The translations under genes were made by a program, and so were the position numbers. A stretch of 64,000 nt of DNA from Streptomyces sp. DH41 (GTDB lineage: Bacteria; Actinomycetota; Actinomycetes; Streptomycetales; Streptomycetaceae): positions 186,001 to 250,000 of the forward strand of contig NZ_JARVKY010000010.1 in NCBI RefSeq assembly GCF_029813785.1, given 5' to 3'. Positions 49,844-58,862 of the stretch are shown here, piece after piece. The notes below the pieces were generated by a model that worked only from the letters and a program-made list of their open reading frames with translations, ran no database searches and was not told the DNA's origin. Every line of letters begins with the position of its first letter. Position 1 is the stretch's first letter.

Positions 49844-50974
49844 ATGGCAGACCTCCAGGACGACCTGCACACCAGCACCGGGGCCGGCGGGCTCGACGAT
49901 CTGCCCGTGCCGCCCGCCGCCCAGGCCTTCCCGCCGGAGCCCTACGCGCCTGTGTCCGACCCCGACGACGAGCCGCTGGCCCGGGCCCACGCCGTGCTGG
50001 CCGCCCACCCCGTCGCCGACGGCTACAGCGGTCTGCCCCGCACGCTCAAGCACCTGCCCTGGTACGACCTGGAGCTCGGCGAGAGCGCCGTCGACACCGA
50101 CCTGCCGCGACTGCGCGAGGGCCGTGTGGGCGCCCTGTTCTGGTCGCTGCACCTGCCCGAGGCCGTCGACGGCGACCGTGCGGTCGGCGCGACCCTGGAG
50201 CAGTTGGACCTGGTCAAGACGGTGGTGCGGGCCTACCCGGAGGGACTGCGCCTCGCCTACGACGCCGGGCAGGCCATCGACGCGCGCAACTGCGGCCGGG
50301 TCGCCGTGCTGCCCGGACCCGCCGGCGCCGCCGCCCTCGGCGACTGCCTCGGCATCCTGCGCTCCCTGCACGCTCTCGGCCTGCGCGTACTGACGCTGAC
50401 CGGGGCGAGTTGGGCGAGTGAGGCGGGACTGACGCGGTTCGGCGAGGAGGTCGTGCGCGAGATGAACCGGCTCGGCGTCGTCGCCGACCTCTCCGGCGCC
50501 TGTGCCGACACCATCCGCCGCACCTTCGCCATCTCCAAGGCTCCGGCGCTGTGCACCCGCTCCGCGGCCCGCGCCCTGCGCCCGCATCCCGCCAACCTCC
50601 CCGACGACCTGCTCGTCGAGCTGGGCGCGGCCGGGGGCCTGTGCATGGTGCCGCTGACCGCCGAACAGACCGGCCCGACAGTCCGGGACGTCGCCGACCA
50701 TCTCGACCACGTCCGCACGGTGGCCGGCCCGCGGAGCGTCGGCCTGTCCGGCACCTACGACGCGGGCACCGCCCATCCGCTGGAGCTCGGCGACGCCTCC
50801 TGCTACCCGCGGCTCATCGCCGAGCTGCTGCGGCGCGGCTGGGACGAGGCCGACGTGGCCCTGCTGACCTGGGGCAACGTCCAGCGTGTACTGCGGGGAG
50901 CGGCCTTCACCGCCCGCGCGGCACAGCTGCGCCGGGAGCCTTCGACGGCGACGATCGCCGAACTCGACGGATGA
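49844..50974 (+). CDS. Degenerate M19 dipeptidase paralogue (probable non-catalytic)
   Basis: 376 residues from an ATG with GGAG 7 bases upstream; a GTG at 49808 is open too. It aligns along its length with the dipeptidase just upstream (GGVGAQYWS versus GRVGALFWS, REMNREGMLVDLS versus REMNRLGVVADLS, LIAELLDRGW versus LIAELLRRGW). All the metal residues are replaced: HND is now YSG, the EGGHS Glu is gone, LSH is LSG, SHSSA is TRSAA and GGDYDG is SGTYDAG. The frame is intact, so it is likely a binding or regulatory pseudoenzyme from an ancient tandem duplication. Confidence 0.86.
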   Translation: MADLQDDLHTSTGAGGLDDLPVPPAAQAFPPEPYAPVSDPDDEPLARAHAVLAAHPVADGYSGLPRTLKHLPWYDLELGESAVDTDLPRLREGRVGALFWSLHLPEAVDGDRAVGATLEQLDLVKTVVRAYPEGLRLAYDAGQAIDARNCGRVAVLPGPAGAAALGDCLGILRSLHALGLRVLTLTGASWASEAGLTRFGEEVVREMNRLGVVADLSGACADTIRRTFAISKAPALCTRSAARALRPHPANLPDDLLVELGAAGGLCMVPLTAEQTGPTVRDVADHLDHVRTVAGPRSVGLSGTYDAGTAHPLELGDASCYPRLIAELLRRGWDEADVALLTWGNVQRVLRGAAFTARAAQLRREPSTATIAELDG

Positions 50975-50977
50975 CCG

Positions 50978-51370
50978 TCACGCGTGCTCGATCCGGCACA
51001 GGCAGAACGGATGCCCCGCCGGGTCGGCGTACACCATGAAATCCTTCTTCTCCCGGTCCTCCAGGTCCAGCGGCCGGGCGCCCAGCGCGAGCACCTTCTC
51101 GTGCGCCGCGTCCATCTCCTCCCAGGTCGCCCCGCCGTCGAAGTCGAGGTGGAACTGCTGGGCGTCGCGGTCGGCGCGCGGCCACTGAGGCGGGGTGAGC
51201 CCCGGCGCCCGCTGGAAGGACAGCCTCGGCCCGCCGGGCACCTGGAGCACCACCCAGTCGGGATCCTGCTCGTCGGGGGTGCCGCCGCCGACCCGCGCGT
51301 AGAAGCGGGCCAGCTCGCGGGGCTCGGGACAGTCGACGACGACGGAACGCAAACGTGCCACGGGTGCCAT
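50978..51370 (-). CDS. VOC-family (glyoxalase/bleomycin-resistance fold) protein
   Basis: 130 residues with GGAAGG upstream of the ATG. LRSVVVDCPEPRELARFYARVGGG is the first beta-alpha-beta unit and FMVYADPAGHPFCLCRIEH the last strand with the conserved ADPAGHPFCL. It aligns with the neighbouring gene at 51406, so the two are tandem duplicates. VOC proteins include dioxygenases, glyoxalases and binding proteins. This subgroup is usually uncharacterised. It converges on the degenerate dipeptidase with only 3 bases between stops. Confidence 0.85.
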   Translation of the reverse strand: MAPVARLRSVVVDCPEPRELARFYARVGGGTPDEQDPDWVVLQVPGGPRLSFQRAPGLTPPQWPRADRDAQQFHLDFDGGATWEEMDAAHEKVLALGARPLDLEDREKKDFMVYADPAGHPFCLCRIEHA

Positions 51371-51405
51371 GGGGAACCTTCCGGTGTGGGCGGTCCGGGT
51401 CTCGC

Positions 51406-51777
51406 TCAGCAGGCGCAGAGGCAGAACGGGTGCCCGGCCGGGTCCGCGTAAACCCGGAAGGTCCGGGCCCGGTCCTCCGCGTCCAGCGGCCTCGCGCCCA
51501 GCTCCAGCACGGCCTTCTCCGCCGCGTCCAGGTCCTTCACGTCGAGGTCGAGGTGGAACTGCTGCGCGCCGTCGGGCCCGGGCCACTTCGGCGGTACGTA
51601 GCCGGGGGAGCCCTGGAAGGCCAGCGTCCGCCCGCCGGGCAGGTTCAGGTCGACCCACTCGTACTGGTCGTCGCTCTTGTCCTCGACGGTGCCGCCGAGG
51701 ACGTCGGCGTAGAAGCGGGCCAGTGCGTGGGGGTCGGGACAGTCCAGGACGACGACGCCCAGTTCGGCGACAGCCAT
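51406..51777 (-). CDS. VOC-family protein (tandem copy)
   Basis: 123 residues with AAGGAGG before the ATG. The same fold as its neighbour: GVVVLDCPDPHALARFYADVLGG and FRVYADPAGHPFCLCAC, with QQFHLDLDVKDLDAAEKAVL between. The last residues are cysteine-rich. It is divergent from the CGNR regulator across a palindrome-rich region, so it is probably a target of that regulator. The 35-base gap to the second copy suggests one transcript. Confidence 0.87.
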   Translation of the reverse strand: MAVAELGVVVLDCPDPHALARFYADVLGGTVEDKSDDQYEWVDLNLPGGRTLAFQGSPGYVPPKWPGPDGAQQFHLDLDVKDLDAAEKAVLELGARPLDAEDRARTFRVYADPAGHPFCLCAC

Positions 51778-51805
51778 GACTTCCTCCTTGAAGTCCGCGT
51801 CCTTC

Positions 51806-51869
51806 GGTTACCGGCAAAGTACGGGTAACCAGTAACGGTTACTGCATGCTGCCGTATTGCCGGTAACGT
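51806..51869. promoter_or_regulatory. Dense palindromic operator between VOC and CGNR genes
   Basis: GTTACCGGCAA (51807-51817) and TTGCCGGTAAC (51857-51867) form a perfect 11-base inverted repeat, with GTAACC-AGTAAC-GGTTAC (51825-51842) nested inside. TAACGT (51864-51869) lies 7 bases before the CGNR ATG and could be a leaderless -10. Confidence 0.65.
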
Positions 51870-51876
51870 CGCAAGC

Positions 51877-52383
51877 ATGAGTGAGAGATCGCCCGCGCCG
51901 GGAGGCCTGGACCTGGTCGAGACCCTGGTGAACACGCTGGACGTCGAGACGGGCGCCGACTCGCTGGACACACCGCAGGGCCGGGCGCGGTTCGGCCTGA
52001 CGGAGGACGACGTACCGGGGGTGCGCGAGCTGCGCGAGTCGCTGCGCGCGACCCTGCTCGCCCACGCGGGCCACCCGCCGCACCGCGTGGTGACCCCGCT
52101 GGGCGAGCTGCTGGCCGGGGCCCCGCTGGTGGTGACGGTCGACGCGGCCGACGGCTCCGCCGCCCTCGCTCCGGCCGGGGACGGCTCCCTGCCCGCCCGG
52201 GTCGCCGCCGCCGTCGCCGAGGCGCTGGTCGCGGGCACCTGGACCCGGCTGAAGGCCTGCGAGGCCGCCGACTGCCACTGGGCGTACTACGACCGCAGCC
52301 CTGCCGGACGCGGGCGCTGGTGCTCGATGCAGGTGTGCGGGGCACGCGCCAAGATGCGCCGGTACCGGGCCAAGGAGGCGTGA
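51877..52383 (+). CDS. CGNR zinc-finger transcription regulator
   Basis: 168 residues. An N-terminal ABATE-type region (LDLVETLVNTLD, LRATLLAHAG) is followed by the zinc finger LKACEAADCHWAYYD then RGRWCSMQVCGARAKMRRYRAK. The canonical CGNR motif reads CGAR here, an Asn-to-Ala change. It has no ribosome site, so it may be translated from a leaderless transcript. The divergent VOC genes and the shared operator suggest it controls them and itself. Confidence 0.88.
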   Translation: MSERSPAPGGLDLVETLVNTLDVETGADSLDTPQGRARFGLTEDDVPGVRELRESLRATLLAHAGHPPHRVVTPLGELLAGAPLVVTVDAADGSAALAPAGDGSLPARVAAAVAEALVAGTWTRLKACEAADCHWAYYDRSPAGRGRWCSMQVCGARAKMRRYRAKEA

Positions 52384-52432
52384 CCCACAGGGGTTCACCG
52401 GCCGCCGGGCCGCCCGTGGGGCAGAATGCGGA

Positions 52433-52475
52433 TGACGCCGGTTCGGCCGACTGAGCCTCGGCCGAACCGGCGTCA
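52433..52475. terminator. Strong bidirectional hairpin
   Basis: Perfect 17-base arms (52433-52449 and 52459-52475, TGACGCCGGTTCGGCCG) with a 9-base loop, between the convergent CGNR and UDP-glucose dehydrogenase genes. Confidence 0.9.
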
Positions 52476-52493
52476 CCCGTCGATCGGCCGGGG

Positions 52494-53837
52494 CTACGCC
52501 GTCGGACGGCCCATCGCCCGGTACGTCCAGCCGGCCTTCCGCCAGGCCTGCGGGTCCAGGGCGTTGCGCCCGTCGAGGATCACCCGGGCCGCCACGGCCT
52601 CGCCCAGCGCCTCCGGGTCCAGCTCGCGGAACTCCCGCCACTCCGTCAGGTGCAGGACGACGTCCGCGCCCCGCACCGCCTCCAGCGCGGAGTCGGCGTA
52701 ACCGAGCGTCGGGAACAGCCGCCGGGCGTTCTCCATGCCCTTGGGGTCGTACACCGTCACCTGGGCGCCCTGGAGGTGGACCTGCCCGGCGACGTTCAGC
52801 GCGGGGGAGTCCCGTACGTCGTCCGAGTCGGGCTTGAAGGTGGCGCCGAGCACCGCGACCCGCTTGCCGAGGAAGGGGCCGCCGCCCAGCGCCTGCCGGG
52901 TCAGCTCCACCATCTGGCCGCGCTGGCGCATGTTGATCGAGTCGATCTCGCGCAGGAAGGTCAGCGCCTGGTCGGCGCCCAGCTCACCGGCGCGCGCCAT
53001 GAACGCCCGGATGTCCTTCGGCAGACAGCCGCCGCCGAACCCGATTCCGGCCCGCAGGAACTTCTTCCCGATCCGGTCGTCGTACCCGATCGCCTCCGCC
53101 AGCTTGGCCACGTCGCCGTCGGCCGCCTCGCACACCTCCGCCATCGCGTTGATGAAGGAGATCTTGGTGGCGAGGAAGGAGTTCGCGGAGGTCTTCACCA
53201 GCTCGGCCGTCGGGAAGTCGGTGACGACGAAGGGCGAGCCCTCCGACACCGGCGTCGCGTACACCTCGCGCAGCAGCTTCTCGGCCCGCTCGCTGCGCAC
53301 GCCGACCACGATCCGGTCGGGGTGCAGCGTGTCCTTCACGGCGAAGCCCTCGCGCAGGAACTCCGGGTTCCAGGCCAGCTCGGCGTCGTCACCGGCCGGC
53401 GCCTGCTCGGCGAGACAGCGGGCCAGCCGGTCGGCGGAGCCCACGGGCACGGTCGACTTGCCGACGACGAGCGCGGGGCCGGTCAGGTGCGGGGCCAGCG
53501 AGGCCAGCGCGGATTCGACGTACGACATGTCACAGGCGTACTCGCCGTGCTTCTGCGGCGTGTTCACGCACAGGAAGTGCACGTCGCCGAAGGCGGCGAC
53601 CTCGGCGAAGTCGGTGGTGAAGCGCAGTCGCCCGCTGGACCCCTCGATCCCGGCGACGTGCTTGCCCAGCAGCTCCTCGAGCCCCGGCTCGTACATCGGG
53701 ACCTGGCCCCGCTGGAGCATCTCGATCTTCTCGGGCACCACGTCCAGGCCCAGCACCTCGAACCCCAGCTCGGCCATGGCCGCCGCATGGGTCGCGCCGA
53801 GATAGCCGGTGCCGATCACGGTGATCTTGAGGGCCAT
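52494..53837 (-). CDS. UDP-glucose 6-dehydrogenase
   Basis: 447 residues from the ATG at 53837. ITVIGTGYLGATHAAAMAELG is the NAD Rossmann motif, CVNTPQ and STVPVGS line the site, AWNPEFLREG binds substrate, ELVKTSANSFLATKISFIN follows and GFGGGCLPKD contains catalytic Cys271. It oxidises UDP-glucose to UDP-glucuronate, a precursor of teichuronic acids and other surface polysaccharides. This fits the LCP and glycosyltransferase genes that follow. Confidence 0.93.
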   Translation of the reverse strand: MALKITVIGTGYLGATHAAAMAELGFEVLGLDVVPEKIEMLQRGQVPMYEPGLEELLGKHVAGIEGSSGRLRFTTDFAEVAAFGDVHFLCVNTPQKHGEYACDMSYVESALASLAPHLTGPALVVGKSTVPVGSADRLARCLAEQAPAGDDAELAWNPEFLREGFAVKDTLHPDRIVVGVRSERAEKLLREVYATPVSEGSPFVVTDFPTAELVKTSANSFLATKISFINAMAEVCEAADGDVAKLAEAIGYDDRIGKKFLRAGIGFGGGCLPKDIRAFMARAGELGADQALTFLREIDSINMRQRGQMVELTRQALGGGPFLGKRVAVLGATFKPDSDDVRDSPALNVAGQVHLQGAQVTVYDPKGMENARRLFPTLGYADSALEAVRGADVVLHLTEWREFRELDPEALGEAVAARVILDGRNALDPQAWRKAGWTYRAMGRPTA

Positions 53838-53965
53838 GGGTGCTCCAGAGGTGTACGGCTGAGGTGCGCGCCCGAGCATATCCGGGACGCGGCGGAAGCC
53901 TTTCGGGCGGCTGTCGTCAACCTCACCTATCCACGGCGCGGAGGGGGCTCTAAAATTTGGGTTAC

Positions 53966-53979
53966 TTAACGGTAGTTAG
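53966..53979. promoter_or_regulatory. Candidate operator upstream of acyl-CoA dehydrogenase
   Basis: TAAC-GGTA-GTTA within CTTAACGGTAGTTAG lies about 40 bases before the TTG start, below a TAAAAT that may be a -10. The palindrome is short; assignment is tentative. Confidence 0.3.
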
Positions 53980-54017
53980 CGTGCCCAGCATCACAGCGTT
54001 TTGGAGCGTGAGAGACC

Positions 54018-55175
54018 TTGGCCGGATCGGCTGACTTCGACCTGTACCGCCTGTCCGAGGAGCACGACATGCTCCGGGACGCCGTCCGCTCCCTGGCCGA
54101 GGCGAAGATCGCGCCGCACGCCGCCGCGGTGGACGAGGAGGCCCGCTTCCCCCAGGAGGCCCTCGACGCCCTGACCGCGAACGACCTGCACGCGGTGCAC
54201 GTCCCCGAGGAGTACGGCGGCGCGGGCGCCGACGCCCTCGCCACGGTGATCGTCATCGAGGAGGTCGCCCGCGTCTGCGCGTCGTCCTCCCTCATCCCCG
54301 CCGTGAACAAGCTCGGCTCCCTCCCGGTGATCCTCTCCGGCTCCGAGGAGCTGAAGAAGAAGTACATGGCCCCGCTCGCCAAGGGCGACGGCATGTTCTC
54401 CTACTGCCTCTCCGAGCCCGACGCGGGCTCCGACGCGGCCGGCATGAAGACCAAGGCGGTCCGCGACGGCGACCACTGGATCCTGAACGGCGTCAAGCGC
54501 TGGATCACCAACGCGGGCGAGTCGCGGTTCTACACGGTGATGGCCGTCACCGACCCCACCAAGCGCTCCAAGGGCATCTCCGCCTTCGTCGTCGAGAAGT
54601 CCGACGAGGGCGTCTCCTTCGGCGCCCCGGAGAAGAAGCTCGGCATCAAGGGCTCGCCCACGCGCGAGGTGTACCTGGACAACGTCCGCATCCCCGCCGA
54701 CCGCATGATCGGCGAGGAGGGCACCGGCTTCGCCACCGCGATGAAGACGCTGGACCACACCCGCATCACCATCGCCGCCCAGGCCCTCGGCATCGCCCAG
54801 GGCGCCCTCGACTACGCCAAGGGCTACGTCAAGGAGCGCAAGCAGTTCGGCAAGCCGATCGCCGACTTCCAGGGCATCCAGTTCATGCTCGCCGACATGG
54901 CCATGAAGATCGAGGCCGCCCGCCAGCTGACGTACGCCGCCGCGGCGAAGTCGGAGCGCGGCGACGGCGACCTCACCTTCCAGGGCGCCGCCGCCAAGTG
55001 CTTCGCCTCCGACGTGGCGATGGAGGTCACCACGGACGCGGTGCAGCTCCTCGGCGGCTACGGCTACACCCGTGACTACCCGGTGGAGCGCATGATGCGC
55101 GACGCGAAGATCACGCAGATCTACGAGGGCACGAACCAGGTCCAGCGCATCGTCATGGCGCGCAACCTGCCGTAG
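54018..55175 (+). CDS. Acyl-CoA dehydrogenase
   Basis: 385 residues. No ATG or GTG with a better site exists in frame, so the TTG at 54018 is taken. YCLSEPDAGSDAAG and WITNAG bind FAD and substrate, ERKQFGKPIADFQ is the second signature, and QIYEGTNQVQR holds catalytic Glu370. It oxidises short- or branched-chain acyl-CoA with FAD and electron-transfer flavoprotein. It converges on a thioesterase gene. Possible targets of a TetR-type regulator are noted upstream. Confidence 0.93.
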   Translation: MAGSADFDLYRLSEEHDMLRDAVRSLAEAKIAPHAAAVDEEARFPQEALDALTANDLHAVHVPEEYGGAGADALATVIVIEEVARVCASSSLIPAVNKLGSLPVILSGSEELKKKYMAPLAKGDGMFSYCLSEPDAGSDAAGMKTKAVRDGDHWILNGVKRWITNAGESRFYTVMAVTDPTKRSKGISAFVVEKSDEGVSFGAPEKKLGIKGSPTREVYLDNVRIPADRMIGEEGTGFATAMKTLDHTRITIAAQALGIAQGALDYAKGYVKERKQFGKPIADFQGIQFMLADMAMKIEAARQLTYAAAAKSERGDGDLTFQGAAAKCFASDVAMEVTTDAVQLLGGYGYTRDYPVERMMRDAKITQIYEGTNQVQRIVMARNLP

Positions 55176-55217
55176 GACCCGGGCCGGACGCGGGGCTGTG
55201 CCCCTCGGGGCCCTGTG

Positions 55218-55784
55218 TCAGTCCTCGTACCCCTCCGCCACCCGCCGCTCCCGCAGCTCCATGATCGCGCGACGGCGGGCCAGGCGGTGGGTGCGACGGA
55301 TCTGGGCCTCCTGGTAGCGGCGCATGTCCTTCCCGGTCTCCGGGAGGACCGGCGGGACCGTGCGCGGCTTGCCGTCCGCGTCGACCGCGGCGAAGACCAG
55401 GTACGCCGAGCCGACCTGGGTGGCGGGGGTGGACTCGTTCCAGCGTTCGGCCAGGACCCGGACGCCGACCTCCATGGAGCTGCGGCCGGTCCAGTTGACC
55501 TGGGCCTTCACATGGACGAGGTCGCCGACGCGGACCGGTTCGAGGAACGCCATCTCGTCCATGGACGCGGTGACGGCGGGGCCGCCGGAATGCCGTCCGG
55601 CCACGGCGCCCGCCGCGTCGTCGACGAGCTTCATGATCACTCCGCCGTGCACCGTGCCCAGAAGGTTGGTGTCGCTGTGGGTCATGATGTGGCTGAGCGT
55701 GGTGCGGGACGCCGAGGTCGGCTTGCCCGGGATCTCCGGAGTCGCCGAGTGCGCGGCTGAGGCCTGTTCTGCCTGGTCTGTCAT
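55218..55784 (-). CDS. Hotdog-fold acyl-CoA thioesterase
   Basis: 188 residues from the ATG at 55784. THSDTNLLGTVHGGVIMKLVDDAAGAVAGR is the core, with Asn and HGG of the hotdog active site. DEMAFLEPVRVGDLVHVKAQVNWTGRSSMEVGVRV gives the second half. Similar to YciA/BACH-type enzymes that hydrolyse acyl-CoA. A basic C-terminal tail (RRTHRLARRRAIMELRERR) is present. Sharing the convergent space with the acyl-CoA dehydrogenase suggests a linked role in acyl-CoA turnover. Confidence 0.87.
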   Translation of the reverse strand: MTDQAEQASAAHSATPEIPGKPTSASRTTLSHIMTHSDTNLLGTVHGGVIMKLVDDAAGAVAGRHSGGPAVTASMDEMAFLEPVRVGDLVHVKAQVNWTGRSSMEVGVRVLAERWNESTPATQVGSAYLVFAAVDADGKPRTVPPVLPETGKDMRRYQEAQIRRTHRLARRRAIMELRERRVAEGYED

Positions 55785-55901
55785 GGCATCCACCTTATGC
55801 CGGGACGACATCGGAGTAATTTGTGTCAGCTTCGCAACAGCGCTGACCTTATTTTCCGACGGCCCTTATGGCCCGCAGCGCGGACCTGCACACTGGTGCG
55901 C

Positions 55902-57188
55902 ATGACTGATTGGCCCGAGGCATCGACCGGTGACAACCGCGGCGGCCGGTACGGACGCGGCAGCGCGAGCGCGCGGCCCGAGAGCGCCCGCGTGATGCGA
56001 CAGGTCCGCCGCGGCCAGGCGCCCCCGCCCGGCCCGGGCCCTGCGGCGCCGCCCTACGGCGGCTCAGTGCCGCAGCAGCCCTCCTACGTCGACGGTCACG
56101 GCGGCCAGGACACGTACGACAGCGGCTACAACACCGGCCAGGTCTACGGCAGCCCCGGCGGCCGGGGCTCCGGGCCGGGCCCCGGCGGTCCCGGTCCGGG
56201 CCGGCCCGCGCCGGACTGGCGGCGCCGGATCAAGTGGACCGCGATCACCGTGGTGACCGCGCTGGTCGTCACCACCGTCGGCACCTACTTCTGGGCCGAC
56301 TCCAAGCTCAACCGCGAGGTCGACCTGTCCAAGGTCATCGAGCGGCCCGGGGCCGGTGAGGGCACGAACTACCTGATCGTCGGTTCCGACAGCCGCGAGG
56401 GCATGACCGACGAGCAGAAGAAGGACCTGCACACCGGTTCCGCCGAGGGCAAGCGCACCGACTCGATGATGATCCTGCACACCGGGGACAACGGGTCGAC
56501 GCTGATCTCGCTGCCCCGTGACTCGGACGTGGAGATCCCGAGCTTCGTCGGCTCCGAGTCCGGCAAGAAGTACGAGGGCACGGGCCGGCGCGTGAAGCTG
56601 AACGCCGCGTACGCGGAGGACGGCCCCGAGCTGCTGGTCCGCACCATCGAGCACAACACCGGGCTGCGCCTGGACCACTACGTGGAGATCGGCTTCGCCG
56701 GCTTCGCGAACATCGTGGACGCGGTCGGCGGCGTCGAGATGGACATCCCGCAGGACATCAAGGACCCCAAGTCCGGCGCGGACCTCAAGAAGGGCAAGCA
56801 GACCCTGAACGGCGAGGACGCCCTCGCCTTCGTCCGCACCCGCTACGCGCTGGCCGGCTCCGACCTGGACCGGACGAAGAACCAGCAGAAGTTCCTGTCG
56901 GCGCTGGCGAGCCAGGTGGCCACCCCGTCGACCGTCCTCAACCCGTTCAAGCTGTACCCGACCATGGGCGCCGGCCTGGACTCCCTCATCGTCGACAAGG
57001 ACATGGGCCTGTTCGACCTGGCCGGCATGTTCTGGGCGATGAAGAGCGTCAGCGGCGGTGACGGCACGTCGATGAACATGCCGGTCTCGGGCAGCGTCGG
57101 CGGAAACCTCAAGTGGGACGACGCCAAGGTGAAGCAGCTCGTGGAGCAGCTGAAGAACGACGAGAAGGTCACCGTCAAGGGCAACTGA
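55902..57188 (+). CDS. LCP family protein
   Basis: 428 residues. A Gly/Pro/Gln-rich cytoplasmic start, a membrane helix (WTAITVVTALVVTTVGTYFWA, about 112-132), then the LCP domain: NYLIVGSDSREG, RTDSMMILHTGDNG, ISLPRDSDVEIP with the conserved Arg, VKLNAAYAEDGPELLV, DHYVEIGFAGF, ALAFVRTRYAL and DLDRTKNQQKF. It lacks the LytR_C tail of the other LCPs here. It would transfer glycopolymer to peptidoglycan. It converges with a longer LCP gene, 25 bases between stops. Confidence 0.93.
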   Translation: MTDWPEASTGDNRGGRYGRGSASARPESARVMRQVRRGQAPPPGPGPAAPPYGGSVPQQPSYVDGHGGQDTYDSGYNTGQVYGSPGGRGSGPGPGGPGPGRPAPDWRRRIKWTAITVVTALVVTTVGTYFWADSKLNREVDLSKVIERPGAGEGTNYLIVGSDSREGMTDEQKKDLHTGSAEGKRTDSMMILHTGDNGSTLISLPRDSDVEIPSFVGSESGKKYEGTGRRVKLNAAYAEDGPELLVRTIEHNTGLRLDHYVEIGFAGFANIVDAVGGVEMDIPQDIKDPKSGADLKKGKQTLNGEDALAFVRTRYALAGSDLDRTKNQQKFLSALASQVATPSTVLNPFKLYPTMGAGLDSLIVDKDMGLFDLAGMFWAMKSVSGGDGTSMNMPVSGSVGGNLKWDDAKVKQLVEQLKNDEKVTVKGN

Positions 57189-57213
57189 CACCCGTGCGCA
57201 CGCCCGGCCCCGG

Positions 57214-58725
57214 TCACCGCTTCCCGCAGGCCACCTCGTCGCCGCGCACCACGGTGCCCGACTCCCGCGGCGGGTCCGCCGGTTTCACCTTCACGACCTC
57301 CTCGAAGCCGGCGCCCGCGATCACCTTCAGCGTCGGGCCCTGGCCCTCGACCGGCCGCAGCTCGCTGCCCGGCAGGGCGGCGGCCAGCGACTTCGCGGAG
57401 CGGTCCCAGCGGGGGTCGAAGGCGACGACGGTCCGCTCGACCGCGCGGTCGACGGCGTTCCTGGGCACCCGGGTGGTGCGGAACCCGGCCGCGGCCAGCG
57501 CGTCGTCCACCCGCTTGCCGAGTCCCGGCGTGCGCGTGCCGTTCTCCACCTGGACCCGCACCTGCTCCGGGTCCACCGGAACACGTACCGGCGCCGGACC
57601 CTTCGGCTTCGGCTCGGGCGCGGCCAGCCGCCGGTCCTCACGCAGGGCGTCGAAGATCCGCTCGGACTCGGCCGGATCCCACTTCAGGGTCGAGCCGACG
57701 CCTTTGACGTCGTGACCCATCTGCCCGATGGGCACGGTGGTGAACTCGGACGACGACGGGGAGAAGTTCCGCATCGCCCGCCCCAGCGCCAGCAGCTCGT
57801 CGGTGCCGAAGCCCTCGTCGGCCCGTACCGAGCCCAGTACCGCCTGGGTGACGTCGCGGAACTTGAGCGGGTTCAGCAGCAGCCCGGAGGAGGTCGCCCG
57901 GTCGACCAGGGCGGCCAGGAAACGCTGCTGGCGCTTCATCCGGCTCAGGTCCGAGGCCCCGTCGAGGTGGCGGGCGCGGACGTACTGCAGCGCCTGCCCG
58001 CCCATCAGCCGGTGGGTGCCGGCCGGCAGGTCGAGCCCGGTGTGGCTGTCCTTGAGCGGCTCGACGGTGCAGATCTCCACGCCGCCGAGGACGTCCACCG
58101 TCTTCATGAAGCTGGTGAAGTCGACCTCCAGATAGTGGTCGATCTTCACACGGGTCATGTTCTCGACCGTGCGGATGGTCAGCTGCGGGCCGCCCTCGGC
58201 GTAGGCCGCGTTCAGCTTGAGGGGGTGCCCCTTGTGGTGCTCGCCGGTGGTGCGGTCGGTGTGGTCGGGCGTCTCGGCGTACGAGTCGCGCGGCAGGCTG
58301 ACGACGCTGGCGCGCTCCCGGTCCTCCGAGATGTGCACGATCATGACCGTGTCGGTGCAGTGGCAGGGGGCGCCGCCGAGGCGGTACTTCTGCCGCTCCT
58401 CCTCGCTGATCCGGTCGCGGCCGTCGGTGCCGACCAGCAGGATGTTCATGCCGTCGCCCGCCCGCGGCCGGTTCTTCATGTCCTTGAAGGCGTCGACCCG
58501 CGAGATGTCCGCGTCGAGGCCGGCGAGCACGGCGTGTCCGATCCCCGCGGAGGCGAGCACCACCACCGACAGCGCGGTCACCGCCCGCACGGCCCAGCGC
58601 GGCCGCTTCCGTCGTACGGGGGGCCTCGGCGGGCGGCGGGACGGACGCGCGCCGCCGGGCCGCGGCTCAGGACCGCCACGGGGGGACGCGGCCGGGACCC
58701 GGGGGGAGCGGGGCGGCGTGGGCAA
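57214..58725 (-). CDS. LCP family protein with LytR_C domain
   Basis: 503 residues. The TTG at 58725 is chosen because GGAGG lies 7 bases upstream; GTG codons further out lack a site. A Pro/Arg-rich start, a helix (VTALSVVVLASAGIGHAVLAG), then the LCP domain with NILLVGTDGRD, TDTVMIVHISED, SLPRDSYAETPD, HPLKLNAAYAEGG and LQYVRARHLDG. The LytR_C tail has VRVQVENGTRTPGLG. It is divergent from the glycosyltransferase gene 137 bases away, which suggests co-regulation. Confidence 0.92.
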   Translation of the reverse strand: MPTPPRSPRVPAASPRGGPEPRPGGARPSRRPPRPPVRRKRPRWAVRAVTALSVVVLASAGIGHAVLAGLDADISRVDAFKDMKNRPRAGDGMNILLVGTDGRDRISEEERQKYRLGGAPCHCTDTVMIVHISEDRERASVVSLPRDSYAETPDHTDRTTGEHHKGHPLKLNAAYAEGGPQLTIRTVENMTRVKIDHYLEVDFTSFMKTVDVLGGVEICTVEPLKDSHTGLDLPAGTHRLMGGQALQYVRARHLDGASDLSRMKRQQRFLAALVDRATSSGLLLNPLKFRDVTQAVLGSVRADEGFGTDELLALGRAMRNFSPSSSEFTTVPIGQMGHDVKGVGSTLKWDPAESERIFDALREDRRLAAPEPKPKGPAPVRVPVDPEQVRVQVENGTRTPGLGKRVDDALAAAGFRTTRVPRNAVDRAVERTVVAFDPRWDRSAKSLAAALPGSELRPVEGQGPTLKVIAGAGFEEVVKVKPADPPRESGTVVRGDEVACGKR

Positions 58726-58862
58726 GGTGACACCTCCGCGGGGACGGGCCGTGCGGCCGGACGTGGGATCCGTGAGCACCGTAGGCCCATACGATCTGCT
58801 GCCCGGGGCAGTGACCCCGCGGCGCGCACCCTTGTCCCCCGTTCGCGGTAACGTGAGCACCG

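Noticed and set aside
52650..53969. 439-codon plus-strand frame opposite UDP-glucose dehydrogenase
   Set aside because: Antisense shadow without motifs; the minus-strand gene has full catalytic signatures.
55176..55217. Terminator between acyl-CoA dehydrogenase and thioesterase
   Set aside because: Only short GGGG/CCCC pairings are present; no arm longer than five bases forms convincingly.
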